Under the pieces are notes generated by a model. That model was not told where the DNA came from. It saw nothing but the letters and a program-made list of their open reading frames with translations, and ran no database searches. Made by a program: the position numbers and the translations under genes. From positions 95,969 through 159,968 of the forward strand of contig JABAQN010000003.1 in assembly GCA_019187495.1 (NCBI GenBank): 64,000 nucleotides of DNA, written 5' to 3'. Position 1 is the stretch's first letter. Every line of letters begins with the position of its first letter. Origin of the DNA: Steroidobacteraceae bacterium. Its GTDB lineage: Bacteria > Pseudomonadota > Gammaproteobacteria > Steroidobacterales > Steroidobacteraceae. Of the stretch, positions 19,628 through 29,623 are shown piece after piece.

Positions 19628-20457
19628 TGCGGGGATGGCGGCGCTTCGCGGCAGCCCTGCTGCCGCTGACAGCCTGTGCGCCGCCAGCACTCGCCGCGGG
19701 TGACATCGAACGCGCAAGCCTCGACCGGGAGGCGGTGCTCGCGGCCAGCAGCGCGGCCGTCGGCAACGTCCCGGGCGATTATCCGATGCGTGACCGGCAG
19801 GGGCGTGAAGTGCGCCTGTCGGACTTTCGCGGGCAGCCGCTGCTCGTGAATTTCATTTTCACCGCGTGCTTCGAAGTCTGTCCGAACAGCACGGCGGCAT
19901 TGCGCAAGTCGGTGGATGCGATGCGCCGCCGCTTCGGCAGCAACCAGTTCAGGGTCGTCAGCATCGGGTTCGACCAGCCGACCGATACGCCCGCGGCGCT
20001 GCGCAGCTTCGCCGCCCAGCGGCGCATCAGCGACACGAACTGGGAGTTCCTGAGCCCCCGGGGCGAAGACGTGCCGGCGCTCGCGCGGGACTTCGGCTTC
20101 CAGTATCTGGCAACGCCGACGGGCTTCGACCACACGTTGCAGGTCAGCATTCTCGATGCGCAAGGGCGGCTGCGGCGCCAGGTGGTCGGCGACGCCTTTT
20201 CCGCCGATTTGCTGGGCGAGCCGCTCAGGCAGCTGATTGCCGGCCGCTTGGTCGGCGACTCGGTGCGACTGACGGACCTGATCGAACGGGTGCGCATCCT
20301 CTGCTCGGTATACGATCCGGCCACCGGCGAGTACCGCGTGAGCTACGCGCGTTACTTCGAGATCGCCGGTGGCATCACGTTCGTCGCCGGCATGCTCTGG
20401 TTCGCACTGAACGAGTGGCGCATCTCGCGTGCCGCACGGCGCCAGCTGCCGAATTGA
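19627..20457 (+). CDS. SCO1/SenC copper chaperone with C-terminal membrane anchor
   Basis: Thioredoxin-fold copper protein of 276 residues that loads copper into the CuA site. Signal peptide about 1-24; copper ligands C81 and C85 (TACFEVCPNS) and H168 (GFDHTLQ). Unusually, the anchor is at the C-terminus (about 243-260, IAGGITFVAGMLWFALN) instead of the N-terminus. The ATG overlaps the subunit I stop by one base (TGATG). The order subunit II, subunit I, senC is that of norSY-senC clusters. Confidence 0.9.
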   Translation: MRGWRRFAAALLPLTACAPPALAAGDIERASLDREAVLAASSAAVGNVPGDYPMRDRQGREVRLSDFRGQPLLVNFIFTACFEVCPNSTAALRKSVDAMRRRFGSNQFRVVSIGFDQPTDTPAALRSFAAQRRISDTNWEFLSPRGEDVPALARDFGFQYLATPTGFDHTLQVSILDAQGRLRRQVVGDAFSADLLGEPLRQLIAGRLVGDSVRLTDLIERVRILCSVYDPATGEYRVSYARYFEIAGGITFVAGMLWFALNEWRISRAARRQLPN

Positions 20458-20485
20458 TCCGGCTGTGAACGGCGAGCCCGGCAGG

Positions 20486-20989
20486 ATGACTCGATATCTC
20501 GACATGGCGGGCCAGTTCCTGCTGTACGCCGCGTTCGCGGGAGCCATTGCCGTCTTCTCGCGCTGGCCGGTCTACCACCAGCTCGGCGCCGATGAGGCGC
20601 TGATCAAGCTGAGCATCGTCCATGAAGGGAAGCGGCTGAAGCCCTGCGTGCTGCGCACCCCCGCAGAGCTCGCGAAGCTGCCGCCCAACATGCGTGCGCA
20701 GTCGGCCTGTCCGCGGGAGCGCGCGCCGATCGTCGTGGAAGTGGATCTCGACGGCGAGCCGGCCGTGCGGCGAAGCCGGCCCGCATCCGGCCTGGCGCGC
20801 GACGGGCGGGCAGCCATCTACCAGCGGCTCGTGACCACGGCCGGCACGCATCGGGTCGTCGCGAGGATGCGCGATCGGGCGGGTGAGGAAGGGTTCGACT
20901 ACCAGCTCGAAGAAACGGTCCATTTGCGCCCGGCGCAGGTGCTGGTGATCGACTTCGACCCGGCGCGCAAGGAGATTACGTTCCGATGA
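20486..20989 (+). CDS. Hypothetical membrane-anchored periplasmic protein in the haem-copper operon
   Basis: Protein of 167 residues: one N-terminal helix (about 9-25, GQFLLYAAFAGAIAVFS) and a soluble domain rich in beta strands with two cysteines (LKPCVLRT and QSACPRERAP). I do not recognise a family. It occupies the position of orf1 in norSY-senC-orf1 clusters, but I cannot show homology. Its stop overlaps the next ATG (ATGA), so it belongs to the operon. ATG at 20486 chosen; a GTG at 20465 is in frame. Confidence 0.6.
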   Translation: MTRYLDMAGQFLLYAAFAGAIAVFSRWPVYHQLGADEALIKLSIVHEGKRLKPCVLRTPAELAKLPPNMRAQSACPRERAPIVVEVDLDGEPAVRRSRPASGLARDGRAAIYQRLVTTAGTHRVVARMRDRAGEEGFDYQLEETVHLRPAQVLVIDFDPARKEITFR

Positions 20990-22404
20990 TCGAAGCTTCC
21001 GACATGACGCTCGCGCCTGCCGCGCGCCGGGAATTCGTTCCGGCGCTGGCGACACCAAAGGCCGGCATGGACTCGCTCGGGCGCGGCTGGTTGTGGCTCG
21101 GGCTGTCCGCGCTCGCCGGCTCGGGCGTGTTCGCCGTCCTGCTGGTGCTCGCGCGTACGCCACAGGTCAACCAATGGCTGCCGGTGACCGATTTCTTCCG
21201 TGTCGCGCTGATCGTGCACGTGAACCTCTCGGTACTGGTGTGGTTCGTCGCGATGGCCGGTTCGCTCTGGTCGATGGCCGGATCGAACCGCGCGCGCGGT
21301 CTCGCGTGGGTGGCACTCGGCCTCGCCGTGCTTGGCACTGCGCTGATGGTGGTGGCGCCGTTCATCGATCGCGGTGCGCCGATCATGGCGAATTACATCC
21401 CGGTGGTCGACGGCGAGGTATTCCGGGCCGGCCTCGCCATTTTCGGCGCGGGCGGCGCGGCGCTGGTGCTGCGCGCACTCCTCACGAGCCGCGAGATCGA
21501 TCCGGCATTGACCGGCGATGCCGCGCTGCGCTTCGGCTTCAATGCCAGCGCGGTCGCGGCGGCGGTCGCGGTGCTCGCCTTCGGCGCGTCGCTCCTGCTC
21601 GTGCCGAGGATGCTCGATGCGCAGACCTACTATGAAATCCTGTTCTGGGGCGGTGGCCACGCGCTGCAGTTCGTGTGGACGATCCTGATGCTCGTGGGCT
21701 GGCTGTGGCTCGCGGGTGCGACGGGCGCCCGTGTGTCGCTCAGTCCGCGCGTCATCGTGCTGCTCCTGTTGCTGGCGCTCGTCAGCGTGTTCGCCACGCC
21801 GTTCGCCTATCTGGCCGCCGATGTCACTTCCGTCGAGTTCCGCTCGATCAACACCTGGGCGATGCGCCTCGGCGGCGGCGTCTCGATCGTCCCGATCGGC
21901 CTTGCGGTGATGTTGGCCCTGGCCCAGGCGGGCAGGGTGCGCGCCGCGAGTGAGCGTCCGCTGCGCGCGGCGCTGATCGCTTCGATCGTGCTGTTCGGCG
22001 CCGGCGGCATGATCGGTACGCTGATCGACGGCAACAACGTGCGTATCCCGGCGCACTATCACGGCTGCATCGTCGCGGTGACACTCGCGCTGATGGGCCT
22101 CGTCTACGTGCTCCTGCCGAGGTTCGGGTACCGCGCGCCCGCGGGCCGCCTCGCGTGCTGGCAACCGGCGCTGTACGGTGCCGGCCAGCTGCTGCACATC
22201 ATCGGGCTCGTGTGGTCCGGTGGTTACGGCGTGCAGCGCAAGGTGGCCGGCACGGAACAGGTGCTGCGCAGTGCGTCCGAAGTCGCCGGCATGGGCCTGA
22301 TGGGGCTCGGCGGGCTGATCGCGATCATCGGCGGCCTGCTGTTCGTCGTGGTCGTCGTGAAGGCGATGCGGCCGCGGCCGGCGGCGACGGGGGCGACCTC
22401 ATGA
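20986..22404 (+). CDS. Haem-copper superfamily subunit I homologue lacking the CuB histidine pair
   Basis: Polytopic protein of 472 residues with about 12 helices, resembling C-family (CcoN/NorB-like) subunit I. Retained: H78 (IVHVNLSVLVWF, low-spin haem), H225 (WGGGHALQFVWT, first non-haem metal ligand), H357 and H359 (IPAHYHGCIVAV, haems). The helix that normally carries the His-His pair (about 262-285) has none; it offers D279 and E284 (AADVTSVEF) near the membrane edge. A normal CuB or FeB site is therefore unlikely, or uses carboxylates. It overlaps both neighbours by 4 bp. Activity is unknown: a divergent NO reductase, an electron-transfer subunit, or a haem sensor are all possible. Confidence 0.75.
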   Translation: MIEASDMTLAPAARREFVPALATPKAGMDSLGRGWLWLGLSALAGSGVFAVLLVLARTPQVNQWLPVTDFFRVALIVHVNLSVLVWFVAMAGSLWSMAGSNRARGLAWVALGLAVLGTALMVVAPFIDRGAPIMANYIPVVDGEVFRAGLAIFGAGGAALVLRALLTSREIDPALTGDAALRFGFNASAVAAAVAVLAFGASLLLVPRMLDAQTYYEILFWGGGHALQFVWTILMLVGWLWLAGATGARVSLSPRVIVLLLLLALVSVFATPFAYLAADVTSVEFRSINTWAMRLGGGVSIVPIGLAVMLALAQAGRVRAASERPLRAALIASIVLFGAGGMIGTLIDGNNVRIPAHYHGCIVAVTLALMGLVYVLLPRFGYRAPAGRLACWQPALYGAGQLLHIIGLVWSGGYGVQRKVAGTEQVLRSASEVAGMGLMGLGGLIAIIGGLLFVVVVVKAMRPRPAATGATS

Positions 22405-24302
22405 TCGGCGCACTGCAGCGTCTGCTGCGGTGGGTTTTCATGCATCTCGAGGCCGTGTTCAACAGGGCCTTCGGCGATCGCATCAATCCGCTCTACTACC
22501 TCGGCGCGACCGCGTTCTTCCTTTTCTGGGTCGTGGCGGGAACGGGCCTTTACCTCTACATCTTCTTCGATACCGCGGTATCGGGCGCCTATGCCTCGGT
22601 CGAGTCGCTGACCCACGGGCAGCGCTACATCGGCGGCATCGCGCGCAGTGTCCATCGCTATGCCTCGGACGGCATGGTGCTGACCATGACCGTGCACCTG
22701 CTGAGGCATTTCGCCTTCGATCGCTTGCGCGGCTATCGCCGCTTCTCGTGGATCACCGGCGTGATCCTGATCTGGTTCGTGTATGTCAGCGGCGTCGGCG
22801 GTTACATGCTGCCGTGGGACCGGCTCGCGCAGTTCGTGACCGTCTCGACCTTCGAATGGCTCGACTGGCTGCCCGGCTTCGGGGGCGCGCTGATCCGCAA
22901 CGTCATTTACCCGGAGAGCATCAGCGACCGGTTCTTCTCGTTGCTCGCCTTCATGCACATCGGCGCGCCGCTGCTCACGCTGCTGCTGATGTGGGTGCAC
23001 GTGCAGCGCGTCCCGAAGGTGGGCACGAATCCGCCGCGACCGATCGCGCTCGGTATGCTGGCGACGCTCGTGCTGCTCGCACTTTGGCAGCCGGTGTCGA
23101 GCCAGGGCGGGGCGGCTGATCTCGCAAACGCCGTCCCGCAGGTCGCGCTCGACTGGTTCTATCTCGCGATTTATCCGCTGATCCACACGTTGCCGCTCAG
23201 CCGGGTCTGGGCGCTGGTGCTCTCGCTCACGCTGCTGCTGATCGTCCTGCCCTGGCTGCCGCTGCGTCGCAAGGGCGAGCAGGTCGAGCGGCGCATCGAG
23301 TTCCATCCCGGGCCACGCCGCGTCGTCGCGCAGCCGGGTGAAACCCTGCTCGATGCCGGGTTGCGTGCCGGCCTCGCGCTGCCGTTCGAGTGTCGCAACG
23401 GTGGTTGCCAGGTCTGCGTCTGCACCGTCGTGCAGGGTGAGGTCGACCACGGGGCGTACCAGCCGGCGGCGCTGACGGATGCGATGCGCGCCAATGGCAA
23501 GGCGCTGATGTGCTGCGCGACGGCGCTCGGCGAAGTCGCAATTGAAGTGGATGTCGAATCCATCGATCCGGGCGGCGTGGCGCCGGTGCTGCGCCGCGAA
23601 GGACGCGTCGAGAGCATGCGGTTGCTCGGCGCGGACGTCATGCAGATCATGCTGTCGCTGCCGGGCGGGGAGCGCATCGAGTTCGGCGCCGGCCAGTACA
23701 TCAACATCCTGCTGGACGACGGCCAGCAGCGGGCGTACTCGTTCGCGAATCCCCCGCACGACAACGCCCTGATCGAGTTGCACGTGAAGCGCATGCCGGG
23801 CGGCGTATTCTCGACCCGCGTGTTCGAGTCGCTGAAGGTCGGCGACAAGCTGCGATTCGAGGGTCCGTTCGGCCGCTTCACGCTGCGCCCCGGCAACCGG
23901 CCGATCGTGCTCGTTGCGACCTCGGTCGGGTTCGCGCCGATCAAGAGCATCCTCGAGGATGCCTTCCACCGCGGCATCCGCCGGCCGATGCGCCTGTACT
24001 GGGGTGCGCGCGAGCTGGACGACCTCTACCACCGCGAAGCGCTCGAGCGCTGGCAGCGCGAACACGACAACTTCACGTTCATTCCGGTGCTGTCGCGTGC
24101 GGCGGGCACGGACTGGAGCGGTCGCACGGGACACGTCGACACGGCGATCCTCGAGGACTTCCCCGACCTGCGCGGCTACGAGGTCTACATCTGCGGTTCG
24201 GTGCAGCTCGTATCGAACGCCGTGCCGGCTTTCCTCGCGCACGGGCTCAGCGAGGGAGCGTGTTTCTCCGACTCGTTCACACCCTCGACCGCTGCGCCGT
24301 GA
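22401..24302 (+). CDS. Fusion: cytochrome b6-like domain, 2Fe-2S ferredoxin and FAD/NAD(P)H reductase
   Basis: Single polypeptide of 633 residues. Residues 1-290 form a di-haem cytochrome b domain with H85/H99 and H186/H200 (14-residue spacing in each pair, as in cytochrome b/b6). Residues about 298-385 form a plant-type ferredoxin, cysteines 331, 336, 339 and 371 (CRNGGCQVC, LMCC). Residues about 395-633 form a ferredoxin-NADP reductase module with RAYSFAN (FAD) and VATSVGFAPIKSIL (nucleotide). It could move electrons between NAD(P)H and the membrane haem chain, feeding the haem-copper proteins encoded upstream. The quinol site is not evident. Last gene of the operon, overlapping the previous stop. 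Confidence 0.82.
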   Translation: MIGALQRLLRWVFMHLEAVFNRAFGDRINPLYYLGATAFFLFWVVAGTGLYLYIFFDTAVSGAYASVESLTHGQRYIGGIARSVHRYASDGMVLTMTVHLLRHFAFDRLRGYRRFSWITGVILIWFVYVSGVGGYMLPWDRLAQFVTVSTFEWLDWLPGFGGALIRNVIYPESISDRFFSLLAFMHIGAPLLTLLLMWVHVQRVPKVGTNPPRPIALGMLATLVLLALWQPVSSQGGAADLANAVPQVALDWFYLAIYPLIHTLPLSRVWALVLSLTLLLIVLPWLPLRRKGEQVERRIEFHPGPRRVVAQPGETLLDAGLRAGLALPFECRNGGCQVCVCTVVQGEVDHGAYQPAALTDAMRANGKALMCCATALGEVAIEVDVESIDPGGVAPVLRREGRVESMRLLGADVMQIMLSLPGGERIEFGAGQYINILLDDGQQRAYSFANPPHDNALIELHVKRMPGGVFSTRVFESLKVGDKLRFEGPFGRFTLRPGNRPIVLVATSVGFAPIKSILEDAFHRGIRRPMRLYWGARELDDLYHREALERWQREHDNFTFIPVLSRAAGTDWSGRTGHVDTAILEDFPDLRGYEVYICGSVQLVSNAVPAFLAHGLSEGACFSDSFTPSTAAP

Positions 24303-24307
24303 ATCAG

Positions 24308-24326
24308 TCGCGCCCCACCGGCGCGA
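24308..24326. terminator. Hairpin between convergent operons
   Basis: TCGCGCC and GGCGCGA form a perfect 7-bp stem with a 5-base loop, exactly in the 27-bp space between the end of the haem-copper operon and the end of the RamB-like gene. There is no U tract, so it may work as a bidirectional or Rho-assisted terminator. Confidence 0.4.
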
Positions 24327-24329
24327 GAC

Positions 24330-25823
24330 TCAGGACTCGTCGCGACAGCGGCATTCGCGCGGACAGGCGGCACTGCGCGGGCAGATGATCTGCGCGGGCA
24401 CATCGAGTGCTTCCGCGATCCACGCGATCTTCTGCACGTGGGCGACCGTGCGGATGGCATCGGCGGCTGGCGCGGGTACGGCCGCCGCGCCGTCGGCGCG
24501 CTGGCATGCACCCCACACTTCCTGCGCGATGGACGTGGCATCGATCCCCTGCGCCGCGAGCGCCGGCGCGAGATCGACGCCGACCGACAACACGCGCGTG
24601 GCGTCGGCCGCATCGCGCGTCAGCAGCGAATGACAGCAGTAGAGCCGCACGGCGCCATCCGCGAGCATCGCGGAGATCTGCGATGTCGGCTTCGCCCCGG
24701 CGCTCGCACGTGCCGCACCGTTGCCCCGCAACAGGCGAAACACCGCCCAGTGCGGGCAGGGGTCCGGCACGACCGCGAGATTGCCCCAGGGCAGCGGGAT
24801 GCCGTTGCCGCGATAGACCGTCCGCAGGTAACCCGGTGGATAGCCGTCGAAGAAGTGCCAGTGACGATACGGGGACACGGCGGTCATGCGCCGCATGACC
24901 ACGGCCGGACCGACGCCGAGCTTGCGGTGCACCGAGATGCGGTGTGCTTCGCGCACGAGAAGCTGGCGGAACGGCGCGCGCGGGCATAGCAGCGCCCCGG
25001 CGAAGAACGAGCATTCGAACTCGCGCCAGGCATGGAGCGCATCGCGGGCACCGAGGCCGGGAGCGCCGCCGGCCGCCTCCGTATCCGCGCGATCGACGCG
25101 CGCCGCGGAAATCGCTCCGTCGCCGTTGTGCAGGATCCTGTGGCCGAGGAAAAACGCCAGCTCGTACTTGAGGCGCGCCTCGCGGGTTTGCAGGCGGCGG
25201 CTCGCGAGGATCGTGCCGGGCGCTTCGAAGCGTGCGCGCGCGAGGCCGCGATTCAGGCGCCGGCGGTCGTCGTCGACCCAGCGGATTTCGAGGCCGTGGC
25301 GCTCGCAGAGCGTGACGAGCGCGGCGAGCGAGAGCGGCATGGCGCGCCCGCCGGCCGCCTCGGCGGCGCGCTCGATCTCGGGAAAATCGTTCTGCTGCGT
25401 TTCCTGCCAGACGCGGATCAGCAGCTGCGCGAAGTTCTGTCCCGAGGTGCCGGTCTGCAGCAGCAGTTCGGGCAGCGCATGGCGCAGCATGGCCGGCGAG
25501 AACAGGAACGACGGTTCGAACGTGGTGGCATCGAGGCCGGGTATGGCGCCCGGAAGCGTGCCGGCCGGTGCAGTCTCGACGTTGCCATCGAGGAACCAGT
25601 CGACCGGCTTGCCGAAGACACCCGCGATCATCGAGAGCACCGTGCGCGACGGGGTCCGCTTGCCCGTTTCGAGCATGCTGAGGTAGGAGACGGAAGGCGC
25701 GGCCGCGGGGTCCTGCTGCACGCACCGGGCCGAGAGTTCCTCGAGGGTCAGGCCGTTGCGCCGCCGCAGCGTGCGCAGCTTCGAGCCGAGGAGGGCGCCA
25801 TGGCGCAGGGAGGATGAAGGCAT
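24330..25823 (-). CDS. XRE-family regulator of acetate/short-chain acyl metabolism (RamB/ScfR-like)
   Basis: 497-residue DNA-binding protein. An N-terminal helix-turn-helix (about 12-70, LRTLRRRNGLTLEELSARC) is followed by an IrrE/ImmA-like region (LKYELAFFLGHRILHNGD, ECSFFAGALLCPRAPF) without a HEXXH motif, and a C-terminal DUF2083-type part (WAVFRLLRG, cysteine-bearing strands). This architecture is that of Corynebacterium RamB and ScfR proteins, which control acetate, glyoxylate and methylcitrate genes. It is divergent from aceBA and shares a 106-bp gap with a perfect palindrome, so it probably regulates itself and the glyoxylate shunt; whether as repressor is unknown. Confidence 0.85.
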   Translation of the reverse strand: MPSSSLRHGALLGSKLRTLRRRNGLTLEELSARCVQQDPAAAPSVSYLSMLETGKRTPSRTVLSMIAGVFGKPVDWFLDGNVETAPAGTLPGAIPGLDATTFEPSFLFSPAMLRHALPELLLQTGTSGQNFAQLLIRVWQETQQNDFPEIERAAEAAGGRAMPLSLAALVTLCERHGLEIRWVDDDRRRLNRGLARARFEAPGTILASRRLQTREARLKYELAFFLGHRILHNGDGAISAARVDRADTEAAGGAPGLGARDALHAWREFECSFFAGALLCPRAPFRQLLVREAHRISVHRKLGVGPAVVMRRMTAVSPYRHWHFFDGYPPGYLRTVYRGNGIPLPWGNLAVVPDPCPHWAVFRLLRGNGAARASAGAKPTSQISAMLADGAVRLYCCHSLLTRDAADATRVLSVGVDLAPALAAQGIDATSIAQEVWGACQRADGAAAVPAPAADAIRTVAHVQKIAWIAEALDVPAQIICPRSAACPRECRCRDES

Positions 25824-25832
25824 GGAGTCAAA

Positions 25833-25845
25833 TTGACATTGTCAA
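25833..25845. promoter_or_regulatory. Operator for the RamB/ScfR-like regulator
   Basis: TTGACA-T-TGTCAA, a perfect 13-bp palindrome 10 bp from the regulator start codon. Its left half doubles as the -35 box of the aceB promoter, so a bound regulator would block RNA polymerase. Confidence 0.6.
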
Positions 25846-25861
25846 ATTTCTATTGTGTAAA
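25833..25861 (+). promoter_or_regulatory. Predicted sigma-70 promoter of aceBA
   Basis: Consensus -35 TTGACA (25833-25838), 17-bp spacer and -10 TGTAAA (25856-25861). The start point would be near 25868, giving a leader of about 60 nt before the aceB ATG. Confidence 0.55.
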
Positions 25862-25929
25862 TCACAGCCTAACCGAGCATAGACTGGCCGCGCAAGTCGC
25901 GCAACGGCGCGACGGGACCGGAGTCCGGC

Positions 25930-27495
<1,566 letters not shown>

Positions 27496-27512
27496 CCCCA
27501 CGGAGAACTTCG

Positions 27513-28793
27513 ATGAGCCGAAGCGCCGCAGATCTCACCCGCGACTGGCAGGACAACCCCCGCTGGAAGGGCGTCGAGCGCGCCTACACGGCCGCCGATG
27601 TCGTGCGCCTGCGCGGCACCGTGCACATCGAGCATTCGCTCGCGCGCCTCACGAGCGAGAAGCTCTGGCAGTACGTGAACACCAAGCCGTTCGTGAATGC
27701 GCTCGGCGCGCTGACCGGCAACCAGGCGATGCAACAGGTGAAGGCCGGACTCGACGCCATCTATCTCTCGGGCTGGCAGGTGGCGGGCGACGCGAATCTC
27801 GCGGGCGAGATGTACCCGGATCAGTCACTGTATCCGGCCGATTCGGTGCCCGCGGTGGTCAAGCGGATCAACGGCACGCTGAAGCGCGCGGATGAGCTGC
27901 ATCACGCCGAGGGCAACGATTCGATCGACTGGTTCAAGCCGATCATCGCCGATGCCGAGGCGGGCTTCGGCGGCGTGCTGAACGCCTTCGAACTGATGAA
28001 GGCGATGATCGAGGCGGGCGCCGCCGGCGTGCATTTCGAGGACCAGTTGTCGTCCGCGAAGAAGTGTGGCCACATGGGCGGCAAGGTACTCGTGCCGACC
28101 CAGGAGGCGATCAACAAGCTCGCCGCCGCGCGACTCGCGGCCGACGTCTGCGACGTGCCCACCGTACTGGTCGCGCGCACCGATGCCGAGTCCGCCAATC
28201 TCCTGACATCCGACATCGACGAGCGCGACCGCCCGTTCATCGAATCGCGCGAGCGCACGAGCGAAGGGTTCTTCCGCGTCAAGGCAGGTCTCGCACAGGC
28301 GATCGCGCGCGGCCTCGCCTATGCGCCGTATGCCGACATGCTCTGGTGCGAGACCGGGCACCCGGACCTCGGCGAAGCGAGGCAGTTCGCTGAAGGCATC
28401 CATCGCGAATTCCCGGGCAAGCTCCTTGCCTACAACTGCTCGCCATCGTTCAACTGGAGGAAGAAACTCGACGACGCGACGATCGCGAAGTTCCAGCGCG
28501 AGCTCGGCGCGATGGGCTACAAATTCCAGTTCATCACGCTCGCGGGCTTCCATGCGCTCAACTTCTCGATGTTCGAGCTCGCGAAGGGCTACCGGGAAAG
28601 CCAGATGACGGCCTATGTGACGCTGCAACAGGCGGAGTTCGCCGCCGAGGCGAGCGGCTACACCGCGACGAAGCACCAGCGCGAAGTGGGCGCGGGCTAC
28701 TTCGATGACGTGACGCAGACCGTCACGGGCGGCCGGTCATCCGTGACTGCGATGACGGGCTCGACCGAAGAGCAGCAGTTCAAGCGCGCCTGA
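27513..28793 (+). CDS. aceA: Isocitrate lyase
   Basis: Cleaves isocitrate to glyoxylate and succinate, allowing growth on acetate, fatty acids or ethanol. 426 residues. The catalytic loop is [20 protein letters not shown] with nucleophile/base C185; the metal site is [14 protein letters not shown]. Its operon with aceB and the adjoining regulator form a compact acetate-response locus. A GC-rich hairpin follows about 10 bp after the stop. Confidence 0.98.
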   Translation: MSRSAADLTRDWQDNPRWKGVERAYTAADVVRLRGTVHIEHSLARLTSEKLWQYVNTKPFVNALGALTGNQAMQQVKAGLDAIYLSGWQVAGDANLAGEMYPDQSLYPADSVPAVVKRINGTLKRADELHHAEGNDSIDWFKPIIADAEAGFGGVLNAFELMKAMIEAGAAGVHFEDQLSSAKKCGHMGGKVLVPTQEAINKLAAARLAADVCDVPTVLVARTDAESANLLTSDIDERDRPFIESRERTSEGFFRVKAGLAQAIARGLAYAPYADMLWCETGHPDLGEARQFAEGIHREFPGKLLAYNCSPSFNWRKKLDDATIAKFQRELGAMGYKFQFITLAGFHALNFSMFELAKGYRESQMTAYVTLQQAEFAAEASGYTATKHQREVGAGYFDDVTQTVTGGRSSVTAMTGSTEEQQFKRA

Positions 28794-28802
28794 CGGCGCG
28801 CT

Positions 28803-28840
28803 GCGGGCGGCGGGCGGCTGTCTGCTACGCGCCCGCCCGC
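28803..28840 (+). terminator. Possible terminator after aceA
   Basis: Inverted arms GCGGGCGG (28803-28810) and CCGCCCGC (28833-28840) form an 8-bp GC stem soon after the aceA stop. The following sequence is only moderately T-rich, so this may be Rho-assisted. Confidence 0.35.
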
Positions 28841-28868
28841 TGTTCGCCGTCTCCTTTCCACCGCCTGC

Positions 28869-28874
28869 TAGAAT
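28869..28874 (+). promoter_or_regulatory. -10 element upstream of the uracil-DNA glycosylase gene
   Basis: TAGAAT followed by six bases and an ATG at 28881 that opens a 16-codon reading frame ending at 28931, nine bases before the glycosylase ATG. It is probably the promoter of the udg-uvrC-pgsA unit. The short frame could be a leaderless leader peptide or chance. Confidence 0.4.
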
Positions 28875-28939
28875 GCGCCGATGATTCACGTCTCCACCAC
28901 CGTTTGCGCCGCGGTGTCGATGGACACCTGACGCCGGCG

Positions 28940-29623
28940 ATGGTTCGTCCGGCGCCGTCCGCTCCTGCTGCCACCTCCGCCCGCCACGACCCCGAGTGCG
29001 TCCGCTGCCCGCGCCTCGTCGCGTTTCGCCGCGAACTGGTCGTCCGGTACCCGGGCTACTTCAACTCGCCGGTGCCCGCGTTCGGTGACCCGGCCCCGCG
29101 ACTCCTGATCGTCGGTCTCGCGCCGGGGATGCATGGCGCCAACCGGACGGGCCGGGCGTTCACGGGCGACTACGCCGGCATCCTCCTCTACGAAAGCCTG
29201 CACGCGCTCGGGTTGTCCTCGCGGGCAACATCTGTCGCCGCGGACGACGCGCTCGAGCTGCGCGGCGTGCGGATCACGAATGCCGCGAAGTGCGTGCCGC
29301 CGCAGAACAAGCCGCTTCCCGCCGAGGTGCGCGAGTGCCGGTTCTTCATGCGCAATGAACTGGCGGCGCTCGGCCACGTGCGCGCGCTGCTCGCACTCGG
29401 CCGCATTGCCCACGATGCCGTGCTGGGCGCCTTCGATGTTCCGCGCTCGAGCTGCACGTTCGCGCACGGCGCCGTGCATGCGCTGCCCGAAAATCGCTGG
29501 CTCGTCGATTCCTATCATTGCAGCCGCTACAACACGCAGACACGGCGCCTGACGCCTGCGATGTTTCGCGTGGCGCTCGGCGAGGCGGCGTCCCGCGCGG
29601 GGCTTGCGCCGCGAAAGCCATGA
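28940..29623 (+). CDS. Uracil-DNA glycosylase, family 5 (UdgB-like)
   Basis: Removes uracil (and often hypoxanthine or xanthine) from DNA. 227 residues. Motif A reads LLIVGLAPGMHGANRTGRAF, the family 5 form in which the catalytic Asp/Asn of other UDGs is replaced by Ala; motif C is DSYHCSRYNTQT. Cysteines C20 and C23, KCVPP and the motif C cysteine can bind a 4Fe-4S cluster. Gammaproteobacteria usually rely on Ung; family 5 is more typical of thermophiles, actinobacteria and some proteobacteria. It overlaps uvrC by ATGA, a DNA-repair pair. ATG at 28940 chosen; a TTG at 28904 is in frame. Confidence 0.87.
   Translation: MVRPAPSAPAATSARHDPECVRCPRLVAFRRELVVRYPGYFNSPVPAFGDPAPRLLIVGLAPGMHGANRTGRAFTGDYAGILLYESLHALGLSSRATSVAADDALELRGVRITNAAKCVPPQNKPLPAEVRECRFFMRNELAALGHVRALLALGRIAHDAVLGAFDVPRSSCTFAHGAVHALPENRWLVDSYHCSRYNTQTRRLTPAMFRVALGEAASRAGLAPRKP

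Noticed and set aside
17929..24302. cbb3 oxidase operon
   Set aside because: The C-family-like gene at 20986 lacks CuB ligands, and no ccoO or ccoP-like genes are present.
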